A stretch of DNA of 64,000 bases from Pedobacter insulae (GCF_900113525.1 NZ_FOPP01000009.1:1-64000), one strand, 5' to 3'; positions 53,287-62,290 are shown, numbered from the stretch's first letter. Made by a program: numbers and translations. The notes: a model not told the origin generated them from the sequence alone.

Positions 53287-53757
53287 ATGAGCGTGCAAAC
53301 CCAAAACCCTTTTTTTTCCATTTCAGAGATCAAAGTGAGCTATCAGCCTAAATTTAAAGCATCTGAGCGGCCACAGGTCACTACATCACAACACGCATAT
53401 GACATCTTTTATGAGAACTGGAATCACGACATTATCGAGATGACCGAGCAGTGCTATATGCTTTTGCTGAACCGTTCCAATAGAGTAATTGGAATTAAAG
53501 AGGTGTCAAGCGGGGGAATGACTGGGACTGTAATTGATCCGAAACTGGTTTTTTCAGTGGCTTTAAAGAGCTTATGTACTGGGATTATCTTATGTCATAA
53601 CCACCCCAGTGGAGGCCTGAAACCAAGTGAAGCCGATTTAATGCTAACCAGAAGATTGGTAGAGGTGGGTAAATTACTGGACTTGCAGTTGCTTGACCAC
53701 ATCATCCTGACCAAGCACTGCGGCTTCTATTCTTTTGCCGATGAAGGCATCATTTAA
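53287..53757 (+). CDS. RadC-like JAB/MPN-domain protein
   Basis: 156 residues from ATG 53287 (MSVQTQNPFFSISEIKVSYQ); an upstream TTG start would add a low-complexity leader. The JAB1/MPN+ fold of RadC is clear: TEQCYMLLLNRSNRVIGIKEVSSGGMTGT (~57-85), then LCTGIILCHNHPSGGLKPSEADLMLTRRL (~98-126) with the zinc-binding HNHPSG...D motif, then LLDHIILTKHCGFYSFAD. It is common in ICE tails of Bacteroidota. The role is unclear; RadC is no longer thought to be a direct repair enzyme. Confidence 0.92.
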   Translation: MSVQTQNPFFSISEIKVSYQPKFKASERPQVTTSQHAYDIFYENWNHDIIEMTEQCYMLLLNRSNRVIGIKEVSSGGMTGTVIDPKLVFSVALKSLCTGIILCHNHPSGGLKPSEADLMLTRRLVEVGKLLDLQLLDHIILTKHCGFYSFADEGII

Positions 53758-53790
53758 AATTCAAATCCTATTCACTTAATCTATCCTAAT

Positions 53791-54006
53791 ATGTGTTGTA
53801 CAGAAAAAACCGAGGAAAAAGCTCTGTTTGAGCTAGCTAAAGCCCTGAAGCATTTTTATAATCTTGAAGATATGCAGATGAACCCAGGTGATTTGCACAC
53901 GGCTAATGTAGCGGAGAAACTAGTAAGAAGCATCATTGAAGATAACGGCTATACGGCCAGTTACCTGAAAAAGCGGGGAACAAGGTTGTTTAAATTCCGC
54001 AGATAA
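53791..54006 (+). CDS. Small hypothetical ICE protein
   Basis: 71 residues, helical and charged, with no signal peptide or membrane helix: KALFELAKALKHFYNLEDMQMNPGDLH then NVAEKLVRSIIEDNGYTASYL and a basic end RGTRLFKFRR. It lies 33 bp after the JAB gene on the same strand and is likely co-transcribed with it. The family is not recognised. Its compact, well-ordered sequence and gene-like context favour a real protein. Confidence 0.65.
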   Translation: MCCTEKTEEKALFELAKALKHFYNLEDMQMNPGDLHTANVAEKLVRSIIEDNGYTASYLKKRGTRLFKFRR

Positions 54007-54052
54007 TTAATTGATTTTTTTACGGGGAGAAATCCCCTTTTTACATAAACCT

Positions 54053-54277
54053 ATGTTTTCAAATTTAGATACAAATGGACTGATACTGATTTCAATTGGT
54101 CTGCTTATGCGTTACCTTATCGGAAGGCGAAAGTTTAACCGTAGGAATGTTGCTGGTATAGAAGTATTCTCCAGCTATTTAACAGCTGTAACTATCCGGT
54201 TATTTGAGCGGCTTTTTAATCTTTTTGGATTGTTGCTGATAGTTTTTGGAGCGATTACTGTGCTTATGAGATTATAA
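54053..54277 (+). CDS. Small two-helix membrane protein
   Basis: 74 residues from ATG 54053. Two membrane helices, TNGLILISIGLLMRYLIG (~7-24) and LFGLLLIVFGAITVLM (~57-72), flank a basic middle (GRRKFNRRNVAG). It is the last gene before a strong terminator and likely the last ICE-type gene on this side. No family is recognised. Confidence 0.55.
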   Translation: MFSNLDTNGLILISIGLLMRYLIGRRKFNRRNVAGIEVFSSYLTAVTIRLFERLFNLFGLLLIVFGAITVLMRL

Positions 54278-54299
54278 CAATAGCTATTTTTAAACTTTC

Positions 54300-54330
54300 A
54301 AAGCCAGCAGATTTTTACCTGCTGGCTTTT
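54300..54330 (+). terminator. Rho-independent terminator, possibly bidirectional
   Basis: AAAGCCAGCAG pairs with CTGCTGGCTTT around a short T-rich loop, with T-rich sequence on the plus side and A-rich sequence before the stem. It ends the RadC/JAB/small-ORF transcript. Confidence 0.85.
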
Positions 54331-54434
54331 CATTTTTAGATGTTGTCGGATAATTTTTCAAATTGATATTGAGCAAGTTAAAAACGGATTTCCTGAAATT
54401 GCAAAAGCACTTTAGGAAATCCTATTCTAATTCC

Positions 54435-54442
54435 TATATTTG
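54435..54442 (+). promoter_or_regulatory. Bacteroidota-type -7 element TATATTTG
   Basis: TATATTTG matches the TAnnTTTG consensus of the primary sigma factor in this phylum. It precedes a terminator-ended stretch with no good gene. The -33 box is weak. Confidence 0.45.
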
Positions 54443-54448
54443 CATTAC

Positions 54449-54572
54449 GGTTCAAGCTAATGGATCATCTCCAATAGCAGCCAAAAGCATTAAATCGTCC
54501 TTGAAAGAGTTCAACATTTGTAACTCTTGGGCTACAAATCCCGCTTTACGATAAGTAGAGCGGGATTTTTGT
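54449..54572 (+). ncRNA. Candidate small RNA (~125 nt)
   Basis: The segment starts just after a TATATTTG promoter and ends in a terminator hairpin: AATCCCGCT (54537-54545) pairs with AGCGGGATT (54558-54566), followed by TTTTT. No start codon with a plausible protein lies between. It is located in the gap between the ICE tail and the 2'-5' RNA ligase gene. It matches no RNA family I can recognise and could be a regulatory RNA or an orphan leader. Confidence 0.4.
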
Positions 54573-54574
54573 TT

Positions 54575-55203
54575 TCAGAACAAGGTAAGCTGTTCTTTTT
54601 CTTCCTGACCCGTAAGTTCGAAATGCTTTACTACTTTGTAATTCCCTTGTGGCTGAAAGTCGATTTCATTAACGGATCTTTTAAGCAGCAGAATATTGGA
54701 TGTGTTAAAGCTCGAACTGAATTTTCTTTTTTCCCATTCTGTCCAGGCCTGATTAAATTGTGCTTCAGTCATGCGTCTTGCAATGGTCAAATGTGGATCT
54801 GACAGATAGGTTGTTTTGAATATTTCGAATCCTTTTAGTACTGGTTTGAGTTTCAATCTCATGACCTTTACCATTTTGCTGAGCTTTTTATCATCTTCCA
54901 TTTTAACATAGATGGTGTGAAAGGGATATTGTCCAAAACCATCGAGCATGATCTTTACTGGTGAAAAGGATCTGGCGAGTGAATCAAACCTCTTGATGAG
55001 GTAGTTCTCCATGTTCTGGTATTGTGCAAAATTCAGCAGGGTGCAATGTGGCTTTAATTGGGCTGTGTGAGTACAGCCATAGTTATCCCGGAATTCACAC
55101 TTGATCTCAATCAGTTCTTTATTAATATTTTCATCCGGTGAAATGATGAGCAGATATTCATTGAGTTGGATTTTAGAATTTTATCTATGCGTGCCCTAGT
55201 CAT
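54575..55203 (-). pseudogene. 2'-5' RNA ligase family protein, frameshifted at its N-terminus
   Basis: 2H phosphoesterases carry two HxT motifs. The second, HLTIARR, is in the open part (54575-55012, starting MENYLIKRF). The first, KPHCTLLNF, is in the same frame but upstream of that ATG, at about 55030-55056. The frame stays open up to 55180 (KIQLNEYLLIISPDENIN) yet offers no ATG, GTG or TTG before a stop at 55181-55183. An ATG in the next frame (55201-55203, MTRARIDKI) would join by a one-base shift near 55170-55185. So the gene is frameshifted, or uses a rare start. Only the C-terminal half has a normal start. Confidence 0.65.
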
Positions 55204-55421
55204 TTTTTCTATAACTGTTCTGATCAACGGTTTCGCCTATCTTGTATAGGTTTTGGCTGACGATAAGCTTTTATTGCCAACGAACTGGAAAAAAGTCGAA
55301 GAGGCACACACAATCCTGCCGTTGATGAACAGTGGCAGTCGTCATTTTGCCCGCCTTCACTTATATAATTTTTTGCTGTAGTAAACTTTATTTTATATTT
55401 TAGGAGTATAAATAGAGCAAT

Positions 55422-57515
55422 TTGAGGTTATTCAATTCTATATTATACTTTGGCATAGCGATTATTTTCATTCTAAAATCTTCATCTTCCTCTGCACAAG
55501 CTACCGTTAACATTGCTCAAACTATCGAGTTTAATATTAAAAAAGCCGACTCCCTCTTCAACGCGGAAGATTTTGTGCAAATGCGTTATTATGATTCGCT
55601 TTCCCTTAGTATGGCGCAAAAGGTAAACCAACCCGAATACTTAGGTAAAGTTTATTTTTTGCATGCAAAATATTTATCGGCTGTTCAAAAATTTACTGAT
55701 GCCAACTTGTTTTATCAAAAAGCATTACAGACATATTACAAAAAGCAAAACAATGAAACTACTGCACTCATCTATAATGACTGGGGGTTTGCCTGCGGAG
55801 AAACAGGTGCCTTGGATGAGCAGGTTGAATATTATTTGCTGGCAATGAAGATTTATGAACAACGCAATCATTCTGTTGGTCTGGCGCAAACTATGAGTAA
55901 TCTGTCAACCGCCTACTTTCAATTGGAACAAGATAAAAAAGCGTTTATCTATGCGTTTAAAGCTTTGCAAATAAGAGAGAAGTTAGGCGTACAAAGGGAT
56001 TTGGCCATTTCTTACACCAATCTGGCCAACATGTATGCACAAAAAGACTCCATGACCCTGGCAAAGAAATATATAGATCTGGGCCTGGCGGCTGCCGAAA
56101 AAAGTGGCGATAAGCAAAGACTGGCACAGACATACATCACCAAATCCTTGTTGCTAAACAGGGAAAAAAAAATTCCTGAAGCTTTGGCTTTAGAGCGAAA
56201 GGCCATTTCGATTTACGAGGAAATGAAAAATTACGGTATAGCCGCTAACCGCTATATTGCTGCAGCTTTTTATAGTAATATGTTGGGCGACTCTGCCCAT
56301 GCGCTTCAATATTTTAATAAATCTATTGCACTGGCATCGTCGCTCCAAAACAAAGTGGTGATGCGAAACGGGTACAATTATCTGTCCAATTTTTACTTAG
56401 AACATCAAAATTTCCAAGAAGCTTTCAAGCAGTATAAAAAATATATTTCGCTGAGGGATAGTATAACCAACAGTGAAACCAGCACTAAAATTGCAATGTT
56501 ACAGGCCGGGTTTGATTTGGAGAAAAGAGATTTTGAAATAAACCGGTTACAGACACAGGAAAGAATAAGACAATTGGAAATTGAAAAGCAGAAAGCCATC
56601 ATCAAAGGAAATAAGGCAGAGGCTGAGCGAAATCAGGATGAAATCAATTTACTCTTAAAAACAAAGGAATTGCAGGAGAAAAACCTGCTTAGGCAACAGG
56701 ACGAACTGGAAAAACAAAAACTGCTGACCACCAATAACCAGCAAAAATTGCTGATTGCAGAAAAAGAAAAAATTATTCAGCAAAAGCAAATTAAAAGCCA
56801 AAGCCTCATACGAAATTTACTGCTGGGACTTACCGCATTGGCTGTACTATTAACAATTTTTGGGTTTAACCACTATAAGTTAAAAAAGAAAATAGAACAA
56901 CAGGCTTCCATTATTGCTATGCGTAACAATATAAGTGAAAATCTGCATGACGATATCGGATCCTCCCTAAGCAATATCAGCCTGCTAAACCAACTGGCTC
57001 AAAACAATGCCGCCAATACAGCAAAGCTAGATGACTATCTGGTAAAAGCCGGAGAAGAAATACAGCACGTAAGCGAAAGCATCAACGATATAGTATGGAA
57101 CATTAATCCCCGGTACGACAATATTGAAAATCTTTTAGTCCGTATGAGAAGATATGCCGCAGATATGATGGATGCTAAGAATATTGATTACCAAATCAAC
57201 TTTTCAGAAGAGGTAAACCGGATTTCTCTGAATATGGATAGACGGCGACATTTTTACCTTTTCTATAAAGAAGCCATCAACAATCTGGTAAAACATGCAG
57301 GGGCACATAAAGTGCTTGTACAATTAGTGGTAAACAATAATAATGTAAAATTTGAAATCCAGGATGATGGCATTGGCTTTGATACTAAAAATCCTAACAA
57401 CGGAAATGGTATGGCTACACTGCATAACAGGGCGGCAGCCTTAAATGGAGAAATGGAAATACTAAGTCAGCCAGGCAAAGGAACCCGTATAGATTTATTG
57501 TTTCCTGTTACCTGA
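55422..57515 (+). CDS. TPR-containing sensor histidine kinase (HPK7/NarX-LytS-like)
   Basis: 697 residues from TTG 55422. A signal sequence (~1-26) precedes periplasmic TPR repeats (~35-370; e.g. LAISYTNLANMYAQKDSMTLAKKYIDLGL). A coiled coil (~380-460) and one membrane helix, IRNLLLGLTALAVLLTIFGF (~462-481), follow. The kinase has HisKA_3 with NLHDDIGSSLSNISLL (His509), N-box EAINNLVKHAGAHKV (~616-630) and G-box DDGIGFDTKNPNNGNGMATL. The response regulator gene follows after 43 bp. This is a common Bacteroidota sensor type; the signal is unknown. Confidence 0.92.
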   Translation: MRLFNSILYFGIAIIFILKSSSSSAQATVNIAQTIEFNIKKADSLFNAEDFVQMRYYDSLSLSMAQKVNQPEYLGKVYFLHAKYLSAVQKFTDANLFYQKALQTYYKKQNNETTALIYNDWGFACGETGALDEQVEYYLLAMKIYEQRNHSVGLAQTMSNLSTAYFQLEQDKKAFIYAFKALQIREKLGVQRDLAISYTNLANMYAQKDSMTLAKKYIDLGLAAAEKSGDKQRLAQTYITKSLLLNREKKIPEALALERKAISIYEEMKNYGIAANRYIAAAFYSNMLGDSAHALQYFNKSIALASSLQNKVVMRNGYNYLSNFYLEHQNFQEAFKQYKKYISLRDSITNSETSTKIAMLQAGFDLEKRDFEINRLQTQERIRQLEIEKQKAIIKGNKAEAERNQDEINLLLKTKELQEKNLLRQQDELEKQKLLTTNNQQKLLIAEKEKIIQQKQIKSQSLIRNLLLGLTALAVLLTIFGFNHYKLKKKIEQQASIIAMRNNISENLHDDIGSSLSNISLLNQLAQNNAANTAKLDDYLVKAGEEIQHVSESINDIVWNINPRYDNIENLLVRMRRYAADMMDAKNIDYQINFSEEVNRISLNMDRRRHFYLFYKEAINNLVKHAGAHKVLVQLVVNNNNVKFEIQDDGIGFDTKNPNNGNGMATLHNRAAALNGEMEILSQPGKGTRIDLLFPVT

Positions 57516-57558
57516 AAAGGTAAGTTTATATTTCGTTAAGGTGTATTATCTTTATAGA

Positions 57559-58200
57559 ATGGCTTATAACCTTTTCATATACGACGACAACGACCGGCTT
57601 CGACACACTTTAGAAGCACTGCTAACAGAGGCTTCTGGATTTGTAGTAAAGACTTCTTTCGGTAATTGCGATCATGCTATTGAACAGATCAGGGAAAACT
57701 ACCCGGATTTAATCATTATGGATATTAATATGCCGGGCATGGGCGGCATTAACGGGGTAACCCTCATAAAGGAATTGTTCCCCGAAATCAAAATTGTGAT
57801 GCACACTGTTTTTGAAGACGATGAAAAAATTTTCAATAGCCTTTGTGCCGGTGCCGATGGGTATTTGCTGAAAAGCACAAACCCCCTGAAGTTTGTGCAA
57901 TCCCTTCATGAGTTAATGGAAGGCGGGGCCTCTATGAGCCCTTTTATAGCACAGAGGGTATTACACTTTTTCCGGGAAAGCAAAAAAGTAAACCATCAGT
58001 TCAGTCTTACTAAAAGAGAGCTGGAAGTGCTTACCTGGTTAGTAAAAGGACACTCTTACAAAATGATAGCAGGCGAGTGTAGTGTAACTATTGACACAGT
58101 AAAAAAACATCTCCAGAATATTTACCACAAGCTACATGTAAGCTGTGCCACCGAAGCTGTTGCCAAAGCCATAATGCACAAAATTATTCTCCTGGATTAA
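57559..58200 (+). CDS. NarL/LuxR-type response regulator
   Basis: 213 residues from ATG 57559; a GTG 18 bp upstream is less likely. The receiver domain has the acidic pair DDND (~7-10), phospho-acceptor Asp55 in LIIMDINMPG, and Lys in GYLLKSTNP (~104). The C-terminal LuxR helix-turn-helix runs from ~145 (LTKRELEVLTWLVKGHSYKMIAGECSVTIDTVKKHLQNIYHKL). It is the evident partner of the TPR kinase just upstream. Confidence 0.95.
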   Translation: MAYNLFIYDDNDRLRHTLEALLTEASGFVVKTSFGNCDHAIEQIRENYPDLIIMDINMPGMGGINGVTLIKELFPEIKIVMHTVFEDDEKIFNSLCAGADGYLLKSTNPLKFVQSLHELMEGGASMSPFIAQRVLHFFRESKKVNHQFSLTKRELEVLTWLVKGHSYKMIAGECSVTIDTVKKHLQNIYHKLHVSCATEAVAKAIMHKIILLD

Positions 58201-58277
58201 AAATAGCGGTATTACCCAAATGTGTAATTGCCTGGAAACAAAATAACTAGGAACTTTAGGTTCTAAACCTATTCTCC

Positions 58278-59018
58278 ATGAAAGTACATACCGCATTTCC
58301 AGTTTTTATCGCTCTGCTTTTTGTTTTAACCCCAGGTTGTAAAAAAGGTAATAATCCTCAACCGAAAACAACTTTGCTTGCTAAAAGCATCACAAGTTCT
58401 CAAACTACCACTTATCAATATGATGCTAATAACAGAGCAATAAGGGCTGACGTTGTGTTCACAAACCCCGTAAATAACTATTCCGGCATTTACACTTATA
58501 ACAATTCAGGGCAGGTAATGGAAGTGCTTTATGATGCAGCAGGAGATGATATTAAGAATGTATATTCCTATAACGGTAACGGGCAGATTTCTAAGATAGA
58601 AACCTATACCGTTTCGGCAGGATTGGCTACATTTAATAGCAAATCAGAGGGGGTTTATACCACTCCGGGTAAAATAAGCGTTTATGAGACACCATACGGC
58701 GGGACACCTTATTTGTATGTTGAATATTTCTTAGACGCCAAAGGAAATATTGCAAAACAGCAATCTTACGACCAGACAGGGGCAGTGATCGTTACCACAG
58801 AAAATTCGGATTTTGATAATAAACCTGCACCTTCACTTTCGATTCCGAAAACAGGATTTGCCCGAAATGTAAATAACTATGGAACGGTAACGGTAACACC
58901 TCCAGCCGGAAACCCAAGTACCAGCACCTATACTTACGAATATAACAACGATGGTTATCCTGTCAAACGAACAACCAATACAGGATCCATTATCACCTAT
59001 GAATACATAAAAAAATAA
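58278..59018 (+). CDS. YD-repeat-like lipoprotein
   Basis: 246 residues. A lipoprotein signal, MKVHTAFPVFIALLFVLTPGC, has the lipobox Cys at 21. Short beta repeats of the YD/RHS type follow: TYQYDANNRAIRADV, IYTYNNSGQVMEVLYD, VYSYNGNGQISKIETY and YTYEYNNDGYPVKRTT. These are surface-exposed in relatives. It is followed 8 bp later by the OmpA gene. Function unknown. Confidence 0.8.
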   Translation: MKVHTAFPVFIALLFVLTPGCKKGNNPQPKTTLLAKSITSSQTTTYQYDANNRAIRADVVFTNPVNNYSGIYTYNNSGQVMEVLYDAAGDDIKNVYSYNGNGQISKIETYTVSAGLATFNSKSEGVYTTPGKISVYETPYGGTPYLYVEYFLDAKGNIAKQQSYDQTGAVIVTTENSDFDNKPAPSLSIPKTGFARNVNNYGTVTVTPPAGNPSTSTYTYEYNNDGYPVKRTTNTGSIITYEYIKK

Positions 59019-59026
59019 AATCCAAC

Positions 59027-60310
59027 ATGAAAAAGTTATTTTCCATTACGATCATTCTGACGTTTTGCCAAATTATGGCAGCCGCGCAAACAATTGATCC
59101 CAAAAAAAAGGCCAAACAGGCGGCGGAGAACCGCGCAAACACCAAGGTTGAGAAAGGAATTGAGAAAGGATTGGACAAAGTAGAGGAAGGTATTGGCAAA
59201 CTGTTTAAAAAGAAAGGAAAAAAGAATGGTGTGGAAGGAGATCAACGCACTGAAGAGGAAAATAACGGTAATGCTCGAAACACGCAATCTTCTCATATAA
59301 ATAAAAAGGCATCAGACTTTGTAGCGGGAACTAACATATTGTTTCAGGATGATTTTTTGTTGGACCCTGAGGGCGACTTTCCTGCAAAATGGAATACCAA
59401 CGGAAGTGGGGAAGTGGTAAAGATAAACGGGATAAATGGGAAGTGGCTTGAGGTGAAACATAGCAGTATCATAACCCCGGAAATAAAAGGAACACTCCCA
59501 AAAAATTATACCATAGAATTTGATTTGTTTTTGCAGCAACGCGGTTCACTGTCCATCCCAAGGATCGATTTTGGATTAACACCTGTTAAAGATATTCTTC
59601 GGGAAGATTTATACTACCGCGAAAAATTTTTTGTAACGATTGCAAGATACAACGAGGCTGATGCAAAAACAGTAGAATACGGCCTGAAAGATGTCATTGG
59701 TAATAAAAATGATTTCCCTTTAACTAGGTATGTGAACAAGGTATTACATATAAGCATGGCTGTTAATGATACCCGTATCAGAATTTATTTAGATGGCAAT
59801 AAACTGATAGATCTGCCACGGGCTTTAACACCTGCCATACGATCTCATTTTTTCGTAAATAATGTTTATACCGTACCTGCTTCAGAGGTTGGGCTGCTCA
59901 TCAGTAATGTGCAGATTGCAGCAGCAGAAACCGATAAGCGCAGTGCATTGGTAACACAGCTCATGGAAACAGGAAGTGCTACTACCAATGCCATTTTATT
60001 TGATGTAAATAAAGACATCATAAAACCTGCATCCTATGAAGTCATAGGAGAAATAGGAGAGGCTATGCAGCAAAATGCCCAATTGAAAATCCTCATCGTA
60101 GGGCATACCGACAGCGATGGAGATGCAGGAGCTAATAAAATGTTATCACAAAAAAGGGCCATGGCGGTAAAAAATCATATGATCAATAAATACAATATAG
60201 CTGCTTCCAGAATTCAGACAGAAGGAAAAGGAGAATCGCTGGCCGTAGCCTCTAATACTACTCCCGAAGGGAAAGCCAAAAACAGGAGGGTGGAATTTAT
60301 AAAACTTTGA
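59027..60310 (+). CDS. OmpA-family outer-membrane/peptidoglycan-binding protein
   Basis: 427 residues with signal peptide MKKLFSITIILTFCQIMAAAQ. A Lys/Glu-rich helical stretch (~22-75) precedes a beta-sandwich-like middle (~100-300; VEIDLFLQQRG-type strands around IEFDLFLQQRGSLSIP). The C-terminal OmpA domain (~318-427) has NAILFDVNKDIIKPASYEVIGEIG, LKILIVGHTDSDGDAGANKMLSQKRAMAV and GEGESL-like KGESLAVASNTTPEGKAKNRRVEF. It anchors to peptidoglycan through this domain and is co-directional with the lipoprotein gene. Confidence 0.92.
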   Translation: MKKLFSITIILTFCQIMAAAQTIDPKKKAKQAAENRANTKVEKGIEKGLDKVEEGIGKLFKKKGKKNGVEGDQRTEEENNGNARNTQSSHINKKASDFVAGTNILFQDDFLLDPEGDFPAKWNTNGSGEVVKINGINGKWLEVKHSSIITPEIKGTLPKNYTIEFDLFLQQRGSLSIPRIDFGLTPVKDILREDLYYREKFFVTIARYNEADAKTVEYGLKDVIGNKNDFPLTRYVNKVLHISMAVNDTRIRIYLDGNKLIDLPRALTPAIRSHFFVNNVYTVPASEVGLLISNVQIAAAETDKRSALVTQLMETGSATTNAILFDVNKDIIKPASYEVIGEIGEAMQQNAQLKILIVGHTDSDGDAGANKMLSQKRAMAVKNHMINKYNIAASRIQTEGKGESLAVASNTTPEGKAKNRRVEFIKL

Positions 60311-60314
60311 CGCC

Positions 60315-60416
60315 ATGAAAATCCAATTTCTCCTCATAGCTATTTTATTGATACTGGCGCCTGCTGTAAGATTACTAACGAAAGACGAACAATTTTTCAA
60401 TCAGGTGCTTTCCTAA
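60315..60416 (+). other. Short hydrophobic ORF, probable remnant of a decayed gene
   Basis: A 33-codon ORF (MKIQFLLIAILLILAP...) begins directly after the OmpA gene and looks like a signal peptide. Downstream, protein-like stretches continue in other frames (KITNERRTIFQSGAF, then PNPNGKSGLKAVKKGDILKL). This suggests a small secreted protein gene broken by frameshifts up to ~60540. Low certainty. Confidence 0.3.
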
Positions 60417-60558
60417 TCCGAACGGCAAGAGCGGTTTGAAGGCGGTAAAGAAAGGTGACATTCTAAAATTATCAACAATAAAACCATCATCAACATACAG
60501 CTTACAAGTCGCAATGAATATGCTTATGATGGCTTCATGATCTTTAAAAATCAATTAT

Positions 60559-61824
60559 ATGCGAATAAAAAACGGTATCATTCTTTTCGGACTATTGATT
60601 TCATTTATGCCACTGAAGGCCCAGGTAGTTATAGCGCCGAACCCCTCTTATACCAACCCCGCACACCGGCCTTTTTTTGACGTACTGTTAGATACGAATG
60701 AGTTTCTCGATGAGCCTTCGCCCGAACCACCCTCGGTAAATGAAATTTGTTTTGATAAGAGAATAAAAATAAAGGTAACGTCCAACAAAGGGCCTGTAGA
60801 AACGTGTATGTTTATAAATACGAAAATAGGGTTGGTGGGTTATTCCGAATTAAAATTAAATAATGCTGGAATTTGCGATATACTAACCGGACTACCTGAT
60901 TTCAAGTTCAATATTCTTGGTCTGAAAGGCGATTTGTTTAACTATTCGAACCGTATGCAAAAGGGCAGATTGGTACACACTAAACTTCGGTATAAAAATG
61001 CAAGACGCGTGGATGAGCACAGCGCTGCCGAAAATGGTATTTTATATAAAAAAGACGACAGCCGGGAGTTTTTGGGAGGCAAAATAAAAGCCTGGTTGTA
61101 CCAATATGAAAACGGGCAAACACAATATTACGTGTTTGGAAAAACCCTGCCCAATAAACTGGTCATGCAGCCCTTAAAATATTTGGGTTTATTTGGAGTT
61201 GGTTACCAATATGCAGAAGAAGGCTTGTTTATTATTATGGCCATAGAAAAAGATGGTTATGAATCTTCTATTATGGAAATGGAAAATGTTCCCACTTGTT
61301 TTAACCATACCATATTCAAATTTATGGAAGAGCAATCGTATACAATTCAAAATGAAAAAATAGAAAGACAGCAAACCGCATTGGATGAACTAAAAACCCG
61401 TTCACAAAGTCCCTGCCTGGGACTTAAACAACAAAAAATTGATTTTAAAAAACAAGCGTTGCAAAAAAACAAAGCAAAATATGACCAGGTAAAACAAAAC
61501 CCGAGAGCCACTCAATACCAGCGAGACCAGGCTGAAGGAAATCTGCAAGTAAACTTTGAAGATGCCATTGATGAAGAAATGCTGAAAACAAAAATTAAAA
61601 TATGCGATTTAGAAACCAGGATCGCTAATCAAAACCGGGCACAAGGTGATGGATCGTTGGAAAGCCTTCTGCAATGTCAAAGAGATTTTCTGAGAAAGCA
61701 ACAAAATCTGAAAGAAAGAATAAAAGGCATAGATAACCAATATCCTAACCAATACCACAAGCAACGAAATGAAAAAATGAAGTTATTTATAAGGGAATCG
61801 TCAATACAACGGCCATGCAAGTGA
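60559..61824 (+). CDS. Secreted protein of unknown function with coiled-coil C-terminus
   Basis: 421 residues. Signal peptide MRIKNGIILFGLLISFMPLKAQ. The mature N-terminal two thirds contain several cysteines and no recognised domain (VNEICFDKRIKIKVTSNKGPVETCMFINTKIGLVGYSELKLNN). The C-terminal ~150 residues are helical, Gln/Lys-rich and coiled-coil-like (QQKIDFKKQALQKNKAKYDQVKQ). It is the last gene of the rightward cluster. The envelope location is supported by the signal peptide only. Confidence 0.7.
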   Translation: MRIKNGIILFGLLISFMPLKAQVVIAPNPSYTNPAHRPFFDVLLDTNEFLDEPSPEPPSVNEICFDKRIKIKVTSNKGPVETCMFINTKIGLVGYSELKLNNAGICDILTGLPDFKFNILGLKGDLFNYSNRMQKGRLVHTKLRYKNARRVDEHSAAENGILYKKDDSREFLGGKIKAWLYQYENGQTQYYVFGKTLPNKLVMQPLKYLGLFGVGYQYAEEGLFIIMAIEKDGYESSIMEMENVPTCFNHTIFKFMEEQSYTIQNEKIERQQTALDELKTRSQSPCLGLKQQKIDFKKQALQKNKAKYDQVKQNPRATQYQRDQAEGNLQVNFEDAIDEEMLKTKIKICDLETRIANQNRAQGDGSLESLLQCQRDFLRKQQNLKERIKGIDNQYPNQYHKQRNEKMKLFIRESSIQRPCK

Positions 61825-62014
61825 TCTTATCGCTATTCATCCGTATCAATAGCATATTGGTCTTTCCGGGTTCGGGGAACATGGCGACCGTGTAGATGTC
61901 TTGCAGACTTTTAAAATACTTGTGCATTTTATTTGCGGCTATCGAAAATATGGTTCTGGAACTACTCCTGCAATTGTTATCTCTCCCTTTAAAACCGGTT
62001 GCAGACCTCATTCT
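61825..62014. other. Decayed non-coding stretch
   Basis: Nothing identifiable. Short protein-like runs appear in different frames on both strands (minus: YFKSLQDIYTVAMFPEPGKT; plus: YGSGTTPAIVISPFKTG). None has a start, a full domain or neighbours that support it. It is likely degraded sequence next to the DinB-like fragment. Confidence 0.3.
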
Positions 62015-62290
62015 TCACTTATCAACTAAACGACGATGATAGTTGATTTGTCCTAAGTGATAGGCTAAATGCATGGCCAAATGGTGTTTCTCCCGGATAG
62101 GTTCCCATTAGCTGTTCTTCGGAGATTTGATCAAAGGTTTGGCCTATCATAACGATCGTATTCTCTAGCTGCGCTACCAGTTCCTTTCGTGGAACGTTCT
62201 TTAAAGCGAATTCTGCTTGGCGATTTCTCAGGTAGAACTTTAAGTCCGCAACGTTGTTATTATATAAGTAAAAGAGGTTAAGGAATCGAC
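62015..62290 (-). pseudogene. DinB-like (DUF1572-type) gene fragment with a frameshift
   Basis: Read on the minus strand, one frame gives FLNLFYLYNNNVADLKFYLRN ... RKELVAQLENTIVMIGQTFDQISEEQLMGTYP. The next frame continues HHLAMHLAYHLGQINYHRRLVDK and then stops at 62015-62017. The HLAYHLGQINYHRR ending is the metal-site helix of DinB-superfamily proteins. A single-base shift near 62085-62100 separates the two parts, and the 5' end is missing beyond ~62290. A gene remnant. Confidence 0.7.

Noticed and set aside
60600..60690. A protein-like frame overlapping the start of the secreted protein gene
   Set aside because: The signal-peptide frame starting at 60559 is clearly the coding one; the other is likely fortuitous or remnant.
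61787..62011. A 74-codon minus-strand ORF after the secreted protein gene
   Set aside because: It overlaps the end of a real gene, has no recognised domain and lies in a decayed stretch.
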